A stretch of DNA of 33,058 nt, taken from the NCBI GenBank assembly GCA_018499965.2, contig JAHBAS020000027.1, positions 1 through 33,058 on the forward strand. The letters are read 5' to 3'. Below the pieces are notes generated by a model. The model saw only the letters and a list, made by a program, of their open reading frames with translations. It was not told the origin of the DNA and did not search any database. The position numbers and the translations under genes are program-made. The number at the start of each line of letters is the position of its first letter. The stretch's first letter is position 1. Shown here piece after piece: positions 23,329-31,375 of this stretch. The stretch is from Candidatus Uhrbacteria bacterium (lineage in GTDB: Bacteria; Patescibacteriota; Patescibacteriia; 2-12-FULL-60-25).

Positions 23329-25092
23329 ATGGATATCCAAACACAGCGTCATAGTGCCGCCCACGTGATGGCAGCAGCCATCCAACGCCTGTTCCCGCAG
23401 GCGAAGTTCGGCGTTGGTCCGGCCATTGAAAATGGCTTTTATTACGATATTGATATCGGTCGCCCTGTCACCGAAGAAGACCTCAAAGAGATCTCGAAGG
23501 AGATGAAGAAGATGAGCTCGGGAAATCGTCCGTTCGTGCGCGAGGAAATGGGTATCGATGAAGCGATCGCCTTATTCGATAGCATGGGCCAGATCTATAA
23601 GGTCGAACTTCTGAAGGATCTCAAAGAAAAGGGGACGACGAGCTTGTCCGAAGAAGAAAAGCAGGATCTTGGCGATGTGAAGTCTGTGAGTATCTATAAG
23701 ACCGGGGATTTCGTGGATCTCTGTCGTGGTCCGCATGTGGAATCTTCCAGTCAAATTGGCGCGTTTAAGCTCACGAAGTTTTCTGGTGCGTATTGGCGCG
23801 GGAATCAGGCGAATGCGCAGATGCAGCGTATCTACGGGCTTGTCTTCGCCACGCAGGAAGAGTTGGATGGGCATCTTAAAATGCTGGAAGAAGCGGAGAA
23901 GCGAGATCATCGCAAGATTGGTCCGGAACTTGGCCTCTTCATGTTCCATCAATGGGCTCCGGGTATTCCGTTCTTTCTGCCAAATGGCATGATTGTCCGT
24001 CAGGAGCTCGAAAAGTTCGTGCAAGAACATTCCTATGGTGAGGGATATCGGGAAGTGAAGACGCCGCAGATTTTCGATACGGATCTTTGGAAGACCTCCG
24101 GCCACTGGGATCACTATCAGGACGACTTGTTCAAGATTACGATCGATGATCGTGAAATGGCTGTGAAGCCGATGAACTGCCCTGGGCACATGCTCGTGTT
24201 CCGCGAAGGATTGCATTCCTATCGTGATCTTCCATTGCGCTTAGCGGAAACGACCACATTGCATCGTTACGAACTCTCCGGTTCGCTTGGTGGGCTTACG
24301 CGTTGCCGCGGCTTTGCGCAGGATGACTGTCATATCTTCGCCCGCAACAATCAGGTCCGCGACGAAGTGCTCGCATTGCTTTCCCGTGTGAAGACGATTT
24401 ATGCGGTTTTCAATTTGCCGATCGTTGAAGTGATGCTTTCCACGCGTCCGGAAAGCTTCTTGGGGGAAGTTTCTACCTGGGATCAGGCAGAGGCTGACTT
24501 AAAGAGCGCCTTGGATGCGTCTGGATTGACGTACGGTATTAATGAAGGTGATGGAGCGTTCTATGGTCCGAAGATCGATGTTCGTGTTAAAGATGTGATC
24601 GGTCGTATGTGGCAGGTTGCCACGGTCCAGTTGGACTATCAGATGCCAGAACGTTTTGGTCTCGAATACGTGGAAGAAGACGGATCCCGTCAACGTCCAG
24701 TTGTGATCCATCGTGCTATCTTGGGATCATTCGAGCGTTTCTTTGGAATTTTAATCGAGCACTATGCCGGAGCCTTCCCGACATGGCTTTCACCGAATCA
24801 AGTTCGCGTGATCCCGGTTGCGGACCGTCATAATGATGCCGCGAGAGCGATTGCAGCGGAATTGGTCGCCGCAGGCATTCGTGCAGATGTGGATGATGCT
24901 ACGGAGTCCGTTGGAAAGAAGATTCGTATGTCAGAGAAAACGAGAGTTCCGTATGCGCTCGTGGTCGGCGATCGTGAAGCTGCCGGAGAGGCGCTCACGG
25001 TTCGCATCCGCGGACAGAAGGATCAGGAGAGTATGGAAAAGGCCGCGTTCATCGCACGCGTGGTTTCGGAAATCCAAGAACGGAAGTCGTAA
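23329..25092 (+). CDS. thrS: Threonyl-tRNA synthetase without TGS domain
   Basis: This 587-residue class II synthetase begins directly in the editing (SAD) domain: the metal motif HSAAH (His8, His12) is at the very N-terminus, whereas in full-length enzymes about 65 residues of TGS/N1 domain come first. The rest of the editing site is present (DLCRGPH). The catalytic core has the zinc ligands in MNCPGHM, TTLHRYELSG and VIHRAILGSFERF, and the motif 2 segment ending in GFAQDDCHIF. The C-terminal anticodon-binding domain is complete (VRVIPVADRHNDAA, DDATESVGKKIR). The start is fixed by the T-box terminator just upstream. No Shine-Dalgarno sequence is seen. Expression should respond to uncharged tRNA-Thr. 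Confidence 0.96.
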   Translation: MDIQTQRHSAAHVMAAAIQRLFPQAKFGVGPAIENGFYYDIDIGRPVTEEDLKEISKEMKKMSSGNRPFVREEMGIDEAIALFDSMGQIYKVELLKDLKEKGTTSLSEEEKQDLGDVKSVSIYKTGDFVDLCRGPHVESSSQIGAFKLTKFSGAYWRGNQANAQMQRIYGLVFATQEELDGHLKMLEEAEKRDHRKIGPELGLFMFHQWAPGIPFFLPNGMIVRQELEKFVQEHSYGEGYREVKTPQIFDTDLWKTSGHWDHYQDDLFKITIDDREMAVKPMNCPGHMLVFREGLHSYRDLPLRLAETTTLHRYELSGSLGGLTRCRGFAQDDCHIFARNNQVRDEVLALLSRVKTIYAVFNLPIVEVMLSTRPESFLGEVSTWDQAEADLKSALDASGLTYGINEGDGAFYGPKIDVRVKDVIGRMWQVATVQLDYQMPERFGLEYVEEDGSRQRPVVIHRAILGSFERFFGILIEHYAGAFPTWLSPNQVRVIPVADRHNDAARAIAAELVAAGIRADVDDATESVGKKIRMSEKTRVPYALVVGDREAAGEALTVRIRGQKDQESMEKAAFIARVVSEIQERKS

Positions 25093-25111
25093 AAAGGCTG
25101 TAGAACATACA

Positions 25112-25138
25112 AAAAAGACTGGTTCACCCAGTCTTTTT
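25112..25138. terminator. Bidirectional terminator between thrS and the convergent coiled-coil gene
   Basis: AAAAAGACTGG and CCAGTCTTTTT form a perfect 11-bp stem with a 5-base loop. A and T runs on both sides let it serve both converging genes. Confidence 0.92.
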
Positions 25139-25143
25139 CGTTT

Positions 25144-27405
25144 CTATTTTTTCTTTGCCGCGTATTTCTTTTTTCTCGTAATCTCTTCGGCTTTCTTTGC
25201 ACGTTTGGCTGCCCGTTCTTCTTTTGATTTCCGGGGCTGTGCGTTTCGAAGCTTGTTGGCGTTTTCGATGAACCGTGCGCCTGAAGTCATTGGGATGCCG
25301 TTTTCGAGGAGTTCTTCTTGCATGCTTTCGAGGATGGCGAGTTCTTTGGCGGTTTGTACCTGGTCGCTCGCTTTGATGGATTCCATGACCGCGACCATTT
25401 GGTTGAGATAGGCTTGCCCGTGGAACGTGAGCTGGTCTGTATGCGGATCGGTCTGGATCTCTTCAAGAATCGTCTCGGCATCGGAGATACCGGCTCGTTT
25501 TGCCGCTTCCACTTCTGCGCTGCGCGCAATCATCTCCGTACCTTCGACCTCCCGTGACCGGAGTTCGTTGATTTGATTCTGGATCGCGGCGTTTTTCGTT
25601 CCTTCGCCTTTCCCTTTTTGCATCTCTGGAACGGTCGGAGCCTCCACATCCTTACTTAAGGCGCTAATCTCTTCGTGGATTGCTTTCCATACGGCGAACA
25701 GATCGGCATCCTTGCCAAGGTGTTCGATCGGCATGTTTCCACCCAGGGTTCCTCGTTCTTTTACGTTCTGTGCCTGTTCATAGGCGTCGTAATACGCCGT
25801 ATTGAATTTCACCTGAGCGTCTCGGAGACTGCCTGTAATTCTTTGAAGGGTCTTCGCATCTATTCTTGAAGCAGGGGAGGTAAAGAGCCGTTTAAGGCCG
25901 GATAGGATTCCTGGTTGCGTATACGTCGTCATCTCAAGTTCCGGGTTCTTCATGCCGGCTTTTTCAAGAGCTTGGACGAGGTCCTCGGAAATCATCACGA
26001 GCGCATCTCGGAGTTTGGTTTTGAGTTTAAGCTGGGATTCGAGCGATGGATCAGTGGTATTCTTTGATCGAATTCGATCGGCCTGCGGGCGTTCAAGGGG
26101 TTTGAGCTGTGTTTTTCCAAGGGCGTGCTTCGCGTCTTCAATGCGATGCAGCGCTTCTGCGATCATTGCCGCTTCCGCCTGGGCGTCTTCGCTGCGAGCC
26201 GGGGAGAGTTGGATGAGGTGAAGGCGTTCTTCAAGCGGGGCGCGGAAAGACGTTTGCAGGTCGTCTTGGATACTTCTGAAGATAAGGTTGTTCACGTGAC
26301 CTATGTCAATCGTGCGCTGGACTTCGTTCAAATAAGAATCGAGAGCGTCCGTTTTCTTTTGTGTCGCTTCAAGCGTGGCAGGAATGTCCATTAAGAGGCG
26401 ACGGTGCTCTTGGGATTCTGGGAATGTTTGGTCAAGGGAGGCTTGGATTTCTGGATCGAACGTATTTCTGGCTTGAATAGCTCGTTCGAGGTCTTCTTTT
26501 GCACGCTTGGCTTGCATGCGATCTTCGGCGATTTCGACTTCGAACAAGTGCTCGCCAGCGTCTTCAAGTTCTTCTTTGGTAATATCTGCAAAATCCGCTC
26601 TGCCTTGGCGTTCTTCTTCGGCTACGTATGGCGCAAAAGCCTTTTCAACGTCTTGTTCAATCTCCGCATCGGTAGCCCCGTGAAAATCTTTTTTCGCTTG
26701 TTCTGTTCTCTCGTTTTCTTCCGCCGCACGCTTAGCGAAGAATGGATCTACGCTTTCCGCAAGCTCGGTATTAGAAATTCCTTCAAGATCGTCCTGAGCC
26801 TTTAGCATCGCTTCTTGTTTCCGAAGGAGGCTTTCGGCTTTTGGATGGCGGCGCGCGTCGTTTTCTGCGGCTACATTGAGCGCGCCTGGTTTTACGACGT
26901 CTGGAAGGATGAGTTCAGCGTCATCGACGGCCGCCCCTTCGTAGTCCCAATCCTCGTCATCTACGCCTTCTTTTGCGTCGAGGTGCACGAGGTCAAGCGC
27001 TTCTCGGGCGGCTTTTTGGGCACGAGCGGCTTTTTCAATGAGTGCGGAATTCGTATCCGCATCGTCTTCCGCACGCAGCTCGTCAATCATCTCCATGAGT
27101 TCGATTTCGGCTTTTCGGAGGTCAAGCACGGTCTTCCAATCCTGTTCCTCATGAATGCCTTTCATGCGCTTTGCGGCAATCAAATGGACATTCGCATTCA
27201 GCGCTTCGATTTGCGCTTCGAATCTTTGTCGCGAGATCTCCCGTTCCCGTTCGGCAATCTTATCGAGGGTCTGTTCCGGATTTGGGTTGGAATAGGCGAG
27301 TCGAATGCGATCTTGATCTGCTGCGGTTGGAAGCGGCGGCGGACCTTTCCGTTCTGGTGCGGGAGGGATACTTGGTTCAATGATGCGTGCGGCGGATTCG
27401 GACAT
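25144..27405 (-). CDS. Large charged coiled-coil protein (unknown)
   Basis: From ATG 27405 the product has 753 residues. An in-frame ATG eight codons upstream lies inside the extended -10 box, so it was rejected. After a Pro-rich start (EPSIPPAPERKGPPPLP) the protein is almost entirely helical, rich in Glu, Ala, Lys and Arg, with several coiled-coil stretches and repeated blocks ending near FFAKRAAEENERTEQAKKDF and APYVAEEERQGRADF. The C-terminus is strongly basic (RKSKEERAAKRAKKAEE, then a lysine-rich end). It has no signal peptide, transmembrane helix or nucleotide-binding motif. A structural or nucleic-acid-binding cytoplasmic role is possible, but no family is recognised. It is monocistronic and convergent with thrS. 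Confidence 0.75.
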   Translation of the reverse strand: MSESAARIIEPSIPPAPERKGPPPLPTAADQDRIRLAYSNPNPEQTLDKIAEREREISRQRFEAQIEALNANVHLIAAKRMKGIHEEQDWKTVLDLRKAEIELMEMIDELRAEDDADTNSALIEKAARAQKAAREALDLVHLDAKEGVDDEDWDYEGAAVDDAELILPDVVKPGALNVAAENDARRHPKAESLLRKQEAMLKAQDDLEGISNTELAESVDPFFAKRAAEENERTEQAKKDFHGATDAEIEQDVEKAFAPYVAEEERQGRADFADITKEELEDAGEHLFEVEIAEDRMQAKRAKEDLERAIQARNTFDPEIQASLDQTFPESQEHRRLLMDIPATLEATQKKTDALDSYLNEVQRTIDIGHVNNLIFRSIQDDLQTSFRAPLEERLHLIQLSPARSEDAQAEAAMIAEALHRIEDAKHALGKTQLKPLERPQADRIRSKNTTDPSLESQLKLKTKLRDALVMISEDLVQALEKAGMKNPELEMTTYTQPGILSGLKRLFTSPASRIDAKTLQRITGSLRDAQVKFNTAYYDAYEQAQNVKERGTLGGNMPIEHLGKDADLFAVWKAIHEEISALSKDVEAPTVPEMQKGKGEGTKNAAIQNQINELRSREVEGTEMIARSAEVEAAKRAGISDAETILEEIQTDPHTDQLTFHGQAYLNQMVAVMESIKASDQVQTAKELAILESMQEELLENGIPMTSGARFIENANKLRNAQPRKSKEERAAKRAKKAEEITRKKKYAAKKK

Positions 27406-27419
27406 AGAGAATTGACGAT

Positions 27420-27428
27420 AGTATAGCA
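27420..27428 (-). promoter_or_regulatory. Extended -10 promoter of the coiled-coil gene
   Basis: The minus strand reads TGCTATACT, 14 bases before the chosen ATG, giving a leader of about eight bases. The upstream in-frame ATG overlaps this box. Confidence 0.7.
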
Positions 27429-27461
27429 TGGAGAGGGGGCGGCCTACGATTCGCTAAATCA

Positions 27462-27485
27462 AAAGCTCCCCTTGCGGGGAGCTTT
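27462..27485 (-). terminator. Terminator of the infC-rpmI-rplT unit
   Basis: AAAGCTCCCC and GGGGAGCTTT form a perfect 10-bp stem with a 4-base loop, 23 bases after rplT. A modest T-rich tail (TTTTGATTT) follows on the minus strand. Confidence 0.8.
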
Positions 27486-27508
27486 GATGTTTTTTTGAAA
27501 TCGAGCGT

Positions 27509-27844
27509 TTACGCTGCGATCTTCTTGAAGACCTCTGGGTAATCCATGGCCATCTGGCTCAAGACTTTGCGATCAAGGATGACGCCTTTGACTTTCAAGG
27601 CATTCATGAACTTGGCGTAGGTCGTTCCGGCTTCGCGTGCAGCGGCATTGATGCGGGTCTGCATGAGGGATCGGTTGTTTCGCTTCTTGAGCTTACGACC
27701 GACATAGGCTTGACGTCCGGCTTTGACGTCCGCGATCTTTGCGAGCTTGATCTTGGACTTTCGGCCCCAGAGCATGCCCTTGGTGCGCTTGAGGATGTTT
27801 TTGCGATGCTTGACATGCATCATTCCGCGTTTGACTCGTGGCAT
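27509..27844 (-). CDS. rplT: Ribosomal protein L20
   Basis: This 111-residue 50S protein is full length and basic. Diagnostic segments are MPRVKRGMMHVKHRKNILK at the N-terminus, the AGRQAYVGRKLKKRN helix, WINAA-like TRINAAAREAGTTYAKFMN, and LDRKVLSQMAMDYPEVF near the end. L20 binds 23S rRNA early in assembly and in many bacteria represses its own operon. It is the last gene of infC-rpmI-rplT, 33 bases after rpmI, and is followed by a terminator. Confidence 0.98.
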   Translation of the reverse strand: MPRVKRGMMHVKHRKNILKRTKGMLWGRKSKIKLAKIADVKAGRQAYVGRKLKKRNNRSLMQTRINAAAREAGTTYAKFMNALKVKGVILDRKVLSQMAMDYPEVFKKIAA

Positions 27845-27877
27845 AGGTGTAAAATCAGGAGTAGGTGAGAGACGTGA

Positions 27878-28072
27878 TTAGAAATTCTGGATCAACGTCT
27901 TGATATTCTTCGTATCCGAGACGGACATGGTTTCGTCTTTACGCTTGTTACGCGTGACGACACCGGACTCTCGTCCGTTGAAATGATTCTGACCGCCCTT
28001 TCGGCGAAGAAGCTTTCCGGTGGAAGTGATGCGGAAGCGCTTTGAGATCGTCTTGTTCGTTTTCTGCTTCAT
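27878..28072 (-). CDS. rpmI: Ribosomal protein L35
   Basis: This 64-residue basic protein starts at the ATG at 28072 (MKQKTNKTISKRFRIT), the usual L35 start; a TTG six codons upstream was rejected. Typical motifs are the KRFRITSTGKLLRRKGGQNH block and the HFNGRES segment. It lies between infC and rplT in the standard order. No Shine-Dalgarno sequence is evident in the 19-base gap after infC. Confidence 0.96.
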   Translation of the reverse strand: MKQKTNKTISKRFRITSTGKLLRRKGGQNHFNGRESGVVTRNKRKDETMSVSDTKNIKTLIQNF

Positions 28073-28091
28073 ATGTAGAGGAATAATCAAG

Positions 28092-28646
28092 TTATTTTCG
28101 TCCGATAATGGCAGAAACGTTACCGCCTTGCCGCTTCACCGGTTGTTCGATATAGAGTTCGAAGAATGGCTTTAACCGTTCGATGAAATCATTGATGCGA
28201 TCCGCTGCGATGTCTCCATGGGCTTTTTCGCGCCCGCGAAGGATGATTTCAATTTTCGCCTTCTGGCCATCTGCGAGGAATTCTTTTGTCTTTTCTAAAC
28301 GGATGTCGAGATCGTGTTCTCCCATCTTTACGCTCAAACGGATGCCTTTCACTTCTACCTTTCGAGCGTGCGTTTTTTGCGCTTTGTGCTCCTTCTCCTT
28401 CTGGTATTTGAATTGTCCGTAGTCAATGATGCGACAGACCGGAGGTTCTGCCTTTGGGGCGACTTCAACGAGGTCGAGCTCACGTTCCTGCGCTAAGCGA
28501 ATGGCTTGGCGTGTCGGCATGACACCGAGTGGCTCTCCGTTTTCGTCGACGACGCGGACGTTTGGAACGCGAATCGCATCGTTGGCTCGATACTGGAGGC
28601 CAGCATCAAACTGCGGTTTGCGATTGCGTCGATAGTGGATACGCAT
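28092..28646 (-). CDS. infC: Translation initiation factor IF-3
   Basis: This 184-residue factor binds the 30S subunit, keeps subunits apart and checks the initiator codon. The N-domain has the typical RANDAIRVPNVRVVDENGE stretch and the family signature around PVCRIIDYGQFKYQKEKE; the C-domain includes KGIRLSVKMGEHDLDIRLEK and ends with the usual GNVSAIIGRK-like tail. The start is an ordinary ATG, not the rare ATT known from enteric bacteria. It begins 70 bases after the end of ssrA and opens the infC-rpmI-rplT cluster. Confidence 0.97.
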   Translation of the reverse strand: MRIHYRRNRKPQFDAGLQYRANDAIRVPNVRVVDENGEPLGVMPTRQAIRLAQERELDLVEVAPKAEPPVCRIIDYGQFKYQKEKEHKAQKTHARKVEVKGIRLSVKMGEHDLDIRLEKTKEFLADGQKAKIEIILRGREKAHGDIAADRINDFIERLKPFFELYIEQPVKRQGGNVSAIIGRK

Positions 28647-28716
28647 TGGAGAAGAGTGGAATGAGAGATGGTCGTATTGAACCGTAGGCTCAATGCTCCC
28701 GTGTGTAAATCTCTTG

Positions 28717-29119
28717 TGGTGGAGATGGGGGGAGTCGCACCCCCGTCCGGTCCAGCCGCACGGCTCCTTCGTTTACAGACATAGTCCGTTCGGATAAGGA
28801 ATTGCACGATAAACGGACAAGAGGGCAATTCCTACCATCGTCGCCAGGTCTATGCGCACAGACGAGGTAGAAGCGCGCATACAAGCCCGCGAAGTGACGA
28901 TCGGATTCCTCGCAGCGGGCGAACAGGGATCGATCGGAGTGGACGTTTCGACTAGGCGAAAGCCACTGCGGTGGAAGGAGCACGGAACGCCGAAGCGACC
29001 GCTTCCTTCACCTTTGTGAAGACGTTGGCAGTTGTCTTGATTCAGGAGGGATTTACGAATGGTCCTGACATTCGGTCTGCAGAAGTCGAACGAACTGTCC
29101 GTCGATGCTCGGCATCCCC
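28717..29119 (-). ncRNA. ssrA: Transfer-messenger RNA (tmRNA)
   Basis: The 403-nt RNA rescues stalled ribosomes with SmpB. The acceptor stem is GGGGATG paired to CATCTCC, with a G3-U70 wobble (the alanine identity element), followed by A and an encoded CCA. The 5' part GAGCATCGACGG matches the conserved tmRNA start. A T-arm of GGGGG/CCCCC with loop TGCGACT lies near the 3' end; G replaces the usual second T of the loop. A pseudoknot stem TCAGGA/TCCTGA precedes the tag. The resume codon is taken as GCC at nucleotide 91 (29029-29027), close to the E. coli position, and the tag ORF runs 25 codons from ANVFTKVK to STAVAFA with stop TAG at 28954-28952. smpB ends 14 bases upstream, so both are probably cotranscribed. 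Confidence 0.93.
28952..29029 (-). other. tmRNA tag-peptide reading frame
   Basis: Starting at the resume codon GCC, 25 codons encode a tag starting ANVFTKVK, with the middle EAVASAFRAP, and ending STAVAFA before TAG. Common tags are about 10-15 residues and end in ALAA or similar. The ending AVAFA is of the hydrophobic, Ala-rich type that ClpXP/ClpAP-like proteases read. The exact resume codon is inferred from spacing and reading frame. Confidence 0.7.
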
Positions 29120-29133
29120 GGAGTGTAGCAGTG

Positions 29134-29568
29134 CTACATGTCAAAGCGCATATCTCTTTCGATATCCCGTTGGCGGAGCGAGGCACGTTTATCGTGCGTC
29201 GTTTTTCCGCGGCAGAGACCGAAAGAGAGCTTGATCTGACGGCCATGAGGATACAGGGAAAAGGGGACTAATGTCAAGCCTTTTTGCTGTATTTTTCCAA
29301 AAAGCCGTTCAAGCTCTTGTTTGTGCATCAAGATTTTGCGATCGTGGTCTGGCTGATAGTCCTTGAGTTTGCCGGCTTTCGAATAGGGTCGAATCGATGC
29401 ATGTCTCAGCCAAAGTGCGCCTTTTTCAAAGCCGAGATAGCTCCCGAGGAGGTTTGCGCCGCCTTCACGAACTGCTTTTGTCTCTTGTCCGGTCAATACG
29501 ATCCCGCCCTCGAAAGATTCGAGGGTTTCATAGCTATACCGAGCCTTTTTATTCTCTGCGAAGTTCAT
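29134..29568 (-). CDS. smpB: SsrA-binding protein SmpB
   Basis: From ATG 29568 the protein has 144 residues, near the family length; the in-frame ATG six codons earlier adds residues unlike the family. Diagnostic motifs are NKKARYSYE, FEGGIVLTGQETKAVREGGANL, SIRPYSKAG, RKILMHKQEL, KGLTLVPFSLY and the C-terminal GKTTHDKR. SmpB brings tmRNA into the A site of stalled ribosomes. It sits directly upstream of ssrA and divergent from the 29636 gene. Confidence 0.97.
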   Translation of the reverse strand: MNFAENKKARYSYETLESFEGGIVLTGQETKAVREGGANLLGSYLGFEKGALWLRHASIRPYSKAGKLKDYQPDHDRKILMHKQELERLFGKIQQKGLTLVPFSLYPHGRQIKLSFGLCRGKTTHDKRASLRQRDIERDMRFDM

Positions 29569-29635
29569 GATGATCGTTGCGTGCACGCATGCTATCCTTT
29601 CACATACGCTTTGTCGATCCCTCTTCGTCCTTACT

Positions 29636-30445
29636 ATGCCAACGCCTCCACCATCCCCGCGACCTCCAACGCCGCATCACAGCGGAGCTCCGATGCCGTC
29701 TCGTCCGTCCCTGCCACCGCCACCTGCTCCAAAGGGAGCGACGCCGGTTCGTCTTGAGGCGATTTCGCAGTATTCATTGAAGCGCCCGAAGGTTGGACGA
29801 AACGCCTATTCATGCCTATTGATGTTTTTGATCGCCTTGATCGTCATTATCGCGGTGGGCGCGTATGTGGTTGCACGCACGGGCTTGGTACGCGTGCCGT
29901 ATTTCTCAAAATTTTATCATCCGATCGCTCCAACCAGGATTGTAGATGCGGAGCCGATCTCGTCTGCGGATTTTGTGAAGCTTGTACAGGAGCGCGTTCT
30001 CGCGGCAAGTACAACACGGGACGGAGCGAAGAATGTCCAGATTACGGAAACGGAAATGACGGGATTGCTTCGTGGAGTGATTGCTGATCGTACGACATCA
30101 ACGAGTGATATGTTGGTCAAACGTATTCAGGCCGTGGTCGGCACGTCTTCCATTGAGCTTTCTGGATCCGTACAAACGAAGGTCGGAGAGGTGAATGCTT
30201 TTGCGCAAATCTTCCCTTCTGTTACATCGAGCAGCAATGTTTCGTTTATTGTTCAAAAGGCGTATCTCGGCGAATTACCAGTGAGCACGGCTTTGGTGGA
30301 ACGAATGCGCCAATCCATATTAACGAATGGCGGAATGTCGTGGGGAGTAAAGCTTGGATCAATGAGCCTGAAAGATATTCATCTTCAAGACGGATCGCTT
30401 CTTCTCACATTCGTTTCATCGACATCCGCCACATCGACGCGATAA
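29636..30445 (+). CDS. Single-pass membrane protein with Pro-rich tail (unknown)
   Basis: From ATG 29636 the product has 269 residues; upstream in-frame starts overlap the divergent smpB start and were not used. Residues 1-35 are Pro-rich (MPTPPPSPRPPTPHH), followed by a basic stretch, a transmembrane helix (about 60-83), and an external domain of about 180 residues. The external part contains ISSADFVKLVQERV and ITETEMTGLLRGVI, then beta-rich segments to DGSLLLTFVS. This resembles YpmS/DUF2140- or DUF2993-like membrane proteins in layout only. Function is unknown; an envelope role is likely. Confidence 0.65.
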   Translation: MPTPPPSPRPPTPHHSGAPMPSRPSLPPPPAPKGATPVRLEAISQYSLKRPKVGRNAYSCLLMFLIALIVIIAVGAYVVARTGLVRVPYFSKFYHPIAPTRIVDAEPISSADFVKLVQERVLAASTTRDGAKNVQITETEMTGLLRGVIADRTTSTSDMLVKRIQAVVGTSSIELSGSVQTKVGEVNAFAQIFPSVTSSSNVSFIVQKAYLGELPVSTALVERMRQSILTNGGMSWGVKLGSMSLKDIHLQDGSLLLTFVSSTSATSTR

Positions 30446-30503
30446 TTCGATGATTGCCCTTTTCTTTTTAGGGTATCCGTGATAGTCGTATCGCGCACAC
30501 CGC

Positions 30504-31265
30504 ATGGCTCTTCTCTTCCGATTGCTCCCGCTTATCATCGGCATGATCTCTGCCGGATGTTTTGCGATGCAGGCGCAGTACGCGAATTGGTATCCGTGGA
30601 TTCTCGTTCCGGCATTCATCGTTTTCATCGGAGGTATTGCGACCATGTTCCGCCAACGTCATTGGGGGTGGGAAGATGTTCGTCTCGCCGTTCCGGCGCT
30701 TATGGCTTTTGCGGCTGCCGGATTTGGCATGTTGCTGGTGGAGGGGTGGTTGCGCTATTGGGGGATTCCGCTTTTTGTCGGACTCGTTTCCTATCTTTTG
30801 GTGGAGCTTCTTTTTCTCTCAACGTTTTATGCGTCAAAGTATCCGGTGAATGGGATGACGCACATGAACCTTGCGCTCGTGCCGGTTATTTTTTGGTTGC
30901 TCGCCTATACGTCGTCTGGTCTTTTGGTGTTCATGAATACGCAGCGTTTTTCCCCAATGATTCTTTTTGCTGTTGTCGGAGGGGTGTTGTGGTATGTGAC
31001 CGCGCATCCGGAAGCAACGCCGGAATCCCGTTTGCGATGGACATTGATCGGCGCGTGGATCAGTACGCAGATCGGCATGATCATCGCGATCGTTCCGCTT
31101 CGCATGGAAGTTCATGCCATGATCGCTTCCATCTGCGGTGCTGCAGCGCTTCGTGTCCGCCGATACGGCATCGCTCCGCCGATCCCGCGAAACATGATTC
31201 TTTTGGAGGTGATCGGAATGATTCTCTTTTTAGCCGCTGTCGCTTTTACCGCCGCATGGCGGTAA
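30504..31265 (+). CDS. Multi-pass membrane protein (unknown)
   Basis: This 253-residue protein is almost wholly hydrophobic, with about eight predicted transmembrane helices and short loops such as RQRHWGWEDVR and HPEATPESRLRW. No transporter or enzyme motif was recognised. It lies 58 bases after the Pro-rich membrane protein and may share its transcript, since no strong terminator separates them. A run of eight G begins a few bases after its stop, opening the intergenic repeat. Confidence 0.7.
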   Translation: MALLFRLLPLIIGMISAGCFAMQAQYANWYPWILVPAFIVFIGGIATMFRQRHWGWEDVRLAVPALMAFAAAGFGMLLVEGWLRYWGIPLFVGLVSYLLVELLFLSTFYASKYPVNGMTHMNLALVPVIFWLLAYTSSGLLVFMNTQRFSPMILFAVVGGVLWYVTAHPEATPESRLRWTLIGAWISTQIGMIIAIVPLRMEVHAMIASICGAAALRVRRYGIAPPIPRNMILLEVIGMILFLAAVAFTAAWR

Positions 31266-31336
31266 GGGGGGGGCAGGGTAGTTGGTAGGTGAAATGCATA
31301 GCATTCCTTCCTACCGCCCACCAATCACCGTCTACG
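31266..31336. repeat. Intergenic GTAGG/CCTACC hairpin with heptad arms
   Basis: GGTAGG-T-GAAATGC (31284-31297) pairs imperfectly with GCATTCC-TT-CCTACC (31301-31315). To the right, heptads CTACCGC, CCACCAA, TCACCGT and CTACGGT follow in register; to the left lie a G8 run and GGGTAGT. The arms therefore show the same seven-base ACC/GGT period as the other intergenic repeats. Confidence 0.75.
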
Positions 31337-31369
31337 GTTTTATCTATTCCAAATTCTCTCGCATTCACG

Positions 31370-31375
31370 TATACT
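31370..31375 (+). promoter_or_regulatory. Candidate -10 box of the pseudoprotease gene (leaderless)
   Basis: TATACT ends seven bases before the ATG at 31383, so the RNA should start within about one base of the start codon. Confidence 0.55.

Noticed and set aside
27406-27429. Upstream ATG adding eight residues to the coiled-coil protein
   Set aside because: That ATG is inside the extended -10 box TGCTATACT, so it would not be in the RNA.
28073-28090. TTG start adding six residues to L35
   Set aside because: L35 proteins begin at MKQKTNK-like sequence; the ATG at 28072 fits.
28773-29246. Minus-strand open frame of 157 codons over the tmRNA region
   Set aside because: The region has a full tmRNA acceptor stem, T-arm, encoded CCA and tag frame; the long frame is in a different register and overlaps the end of smpB.
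29284-29757. Plus-strand frame antisense to smpB
   Set aside because: SmpB motifs are complete on the minus strand; the plus frame is a shadow.
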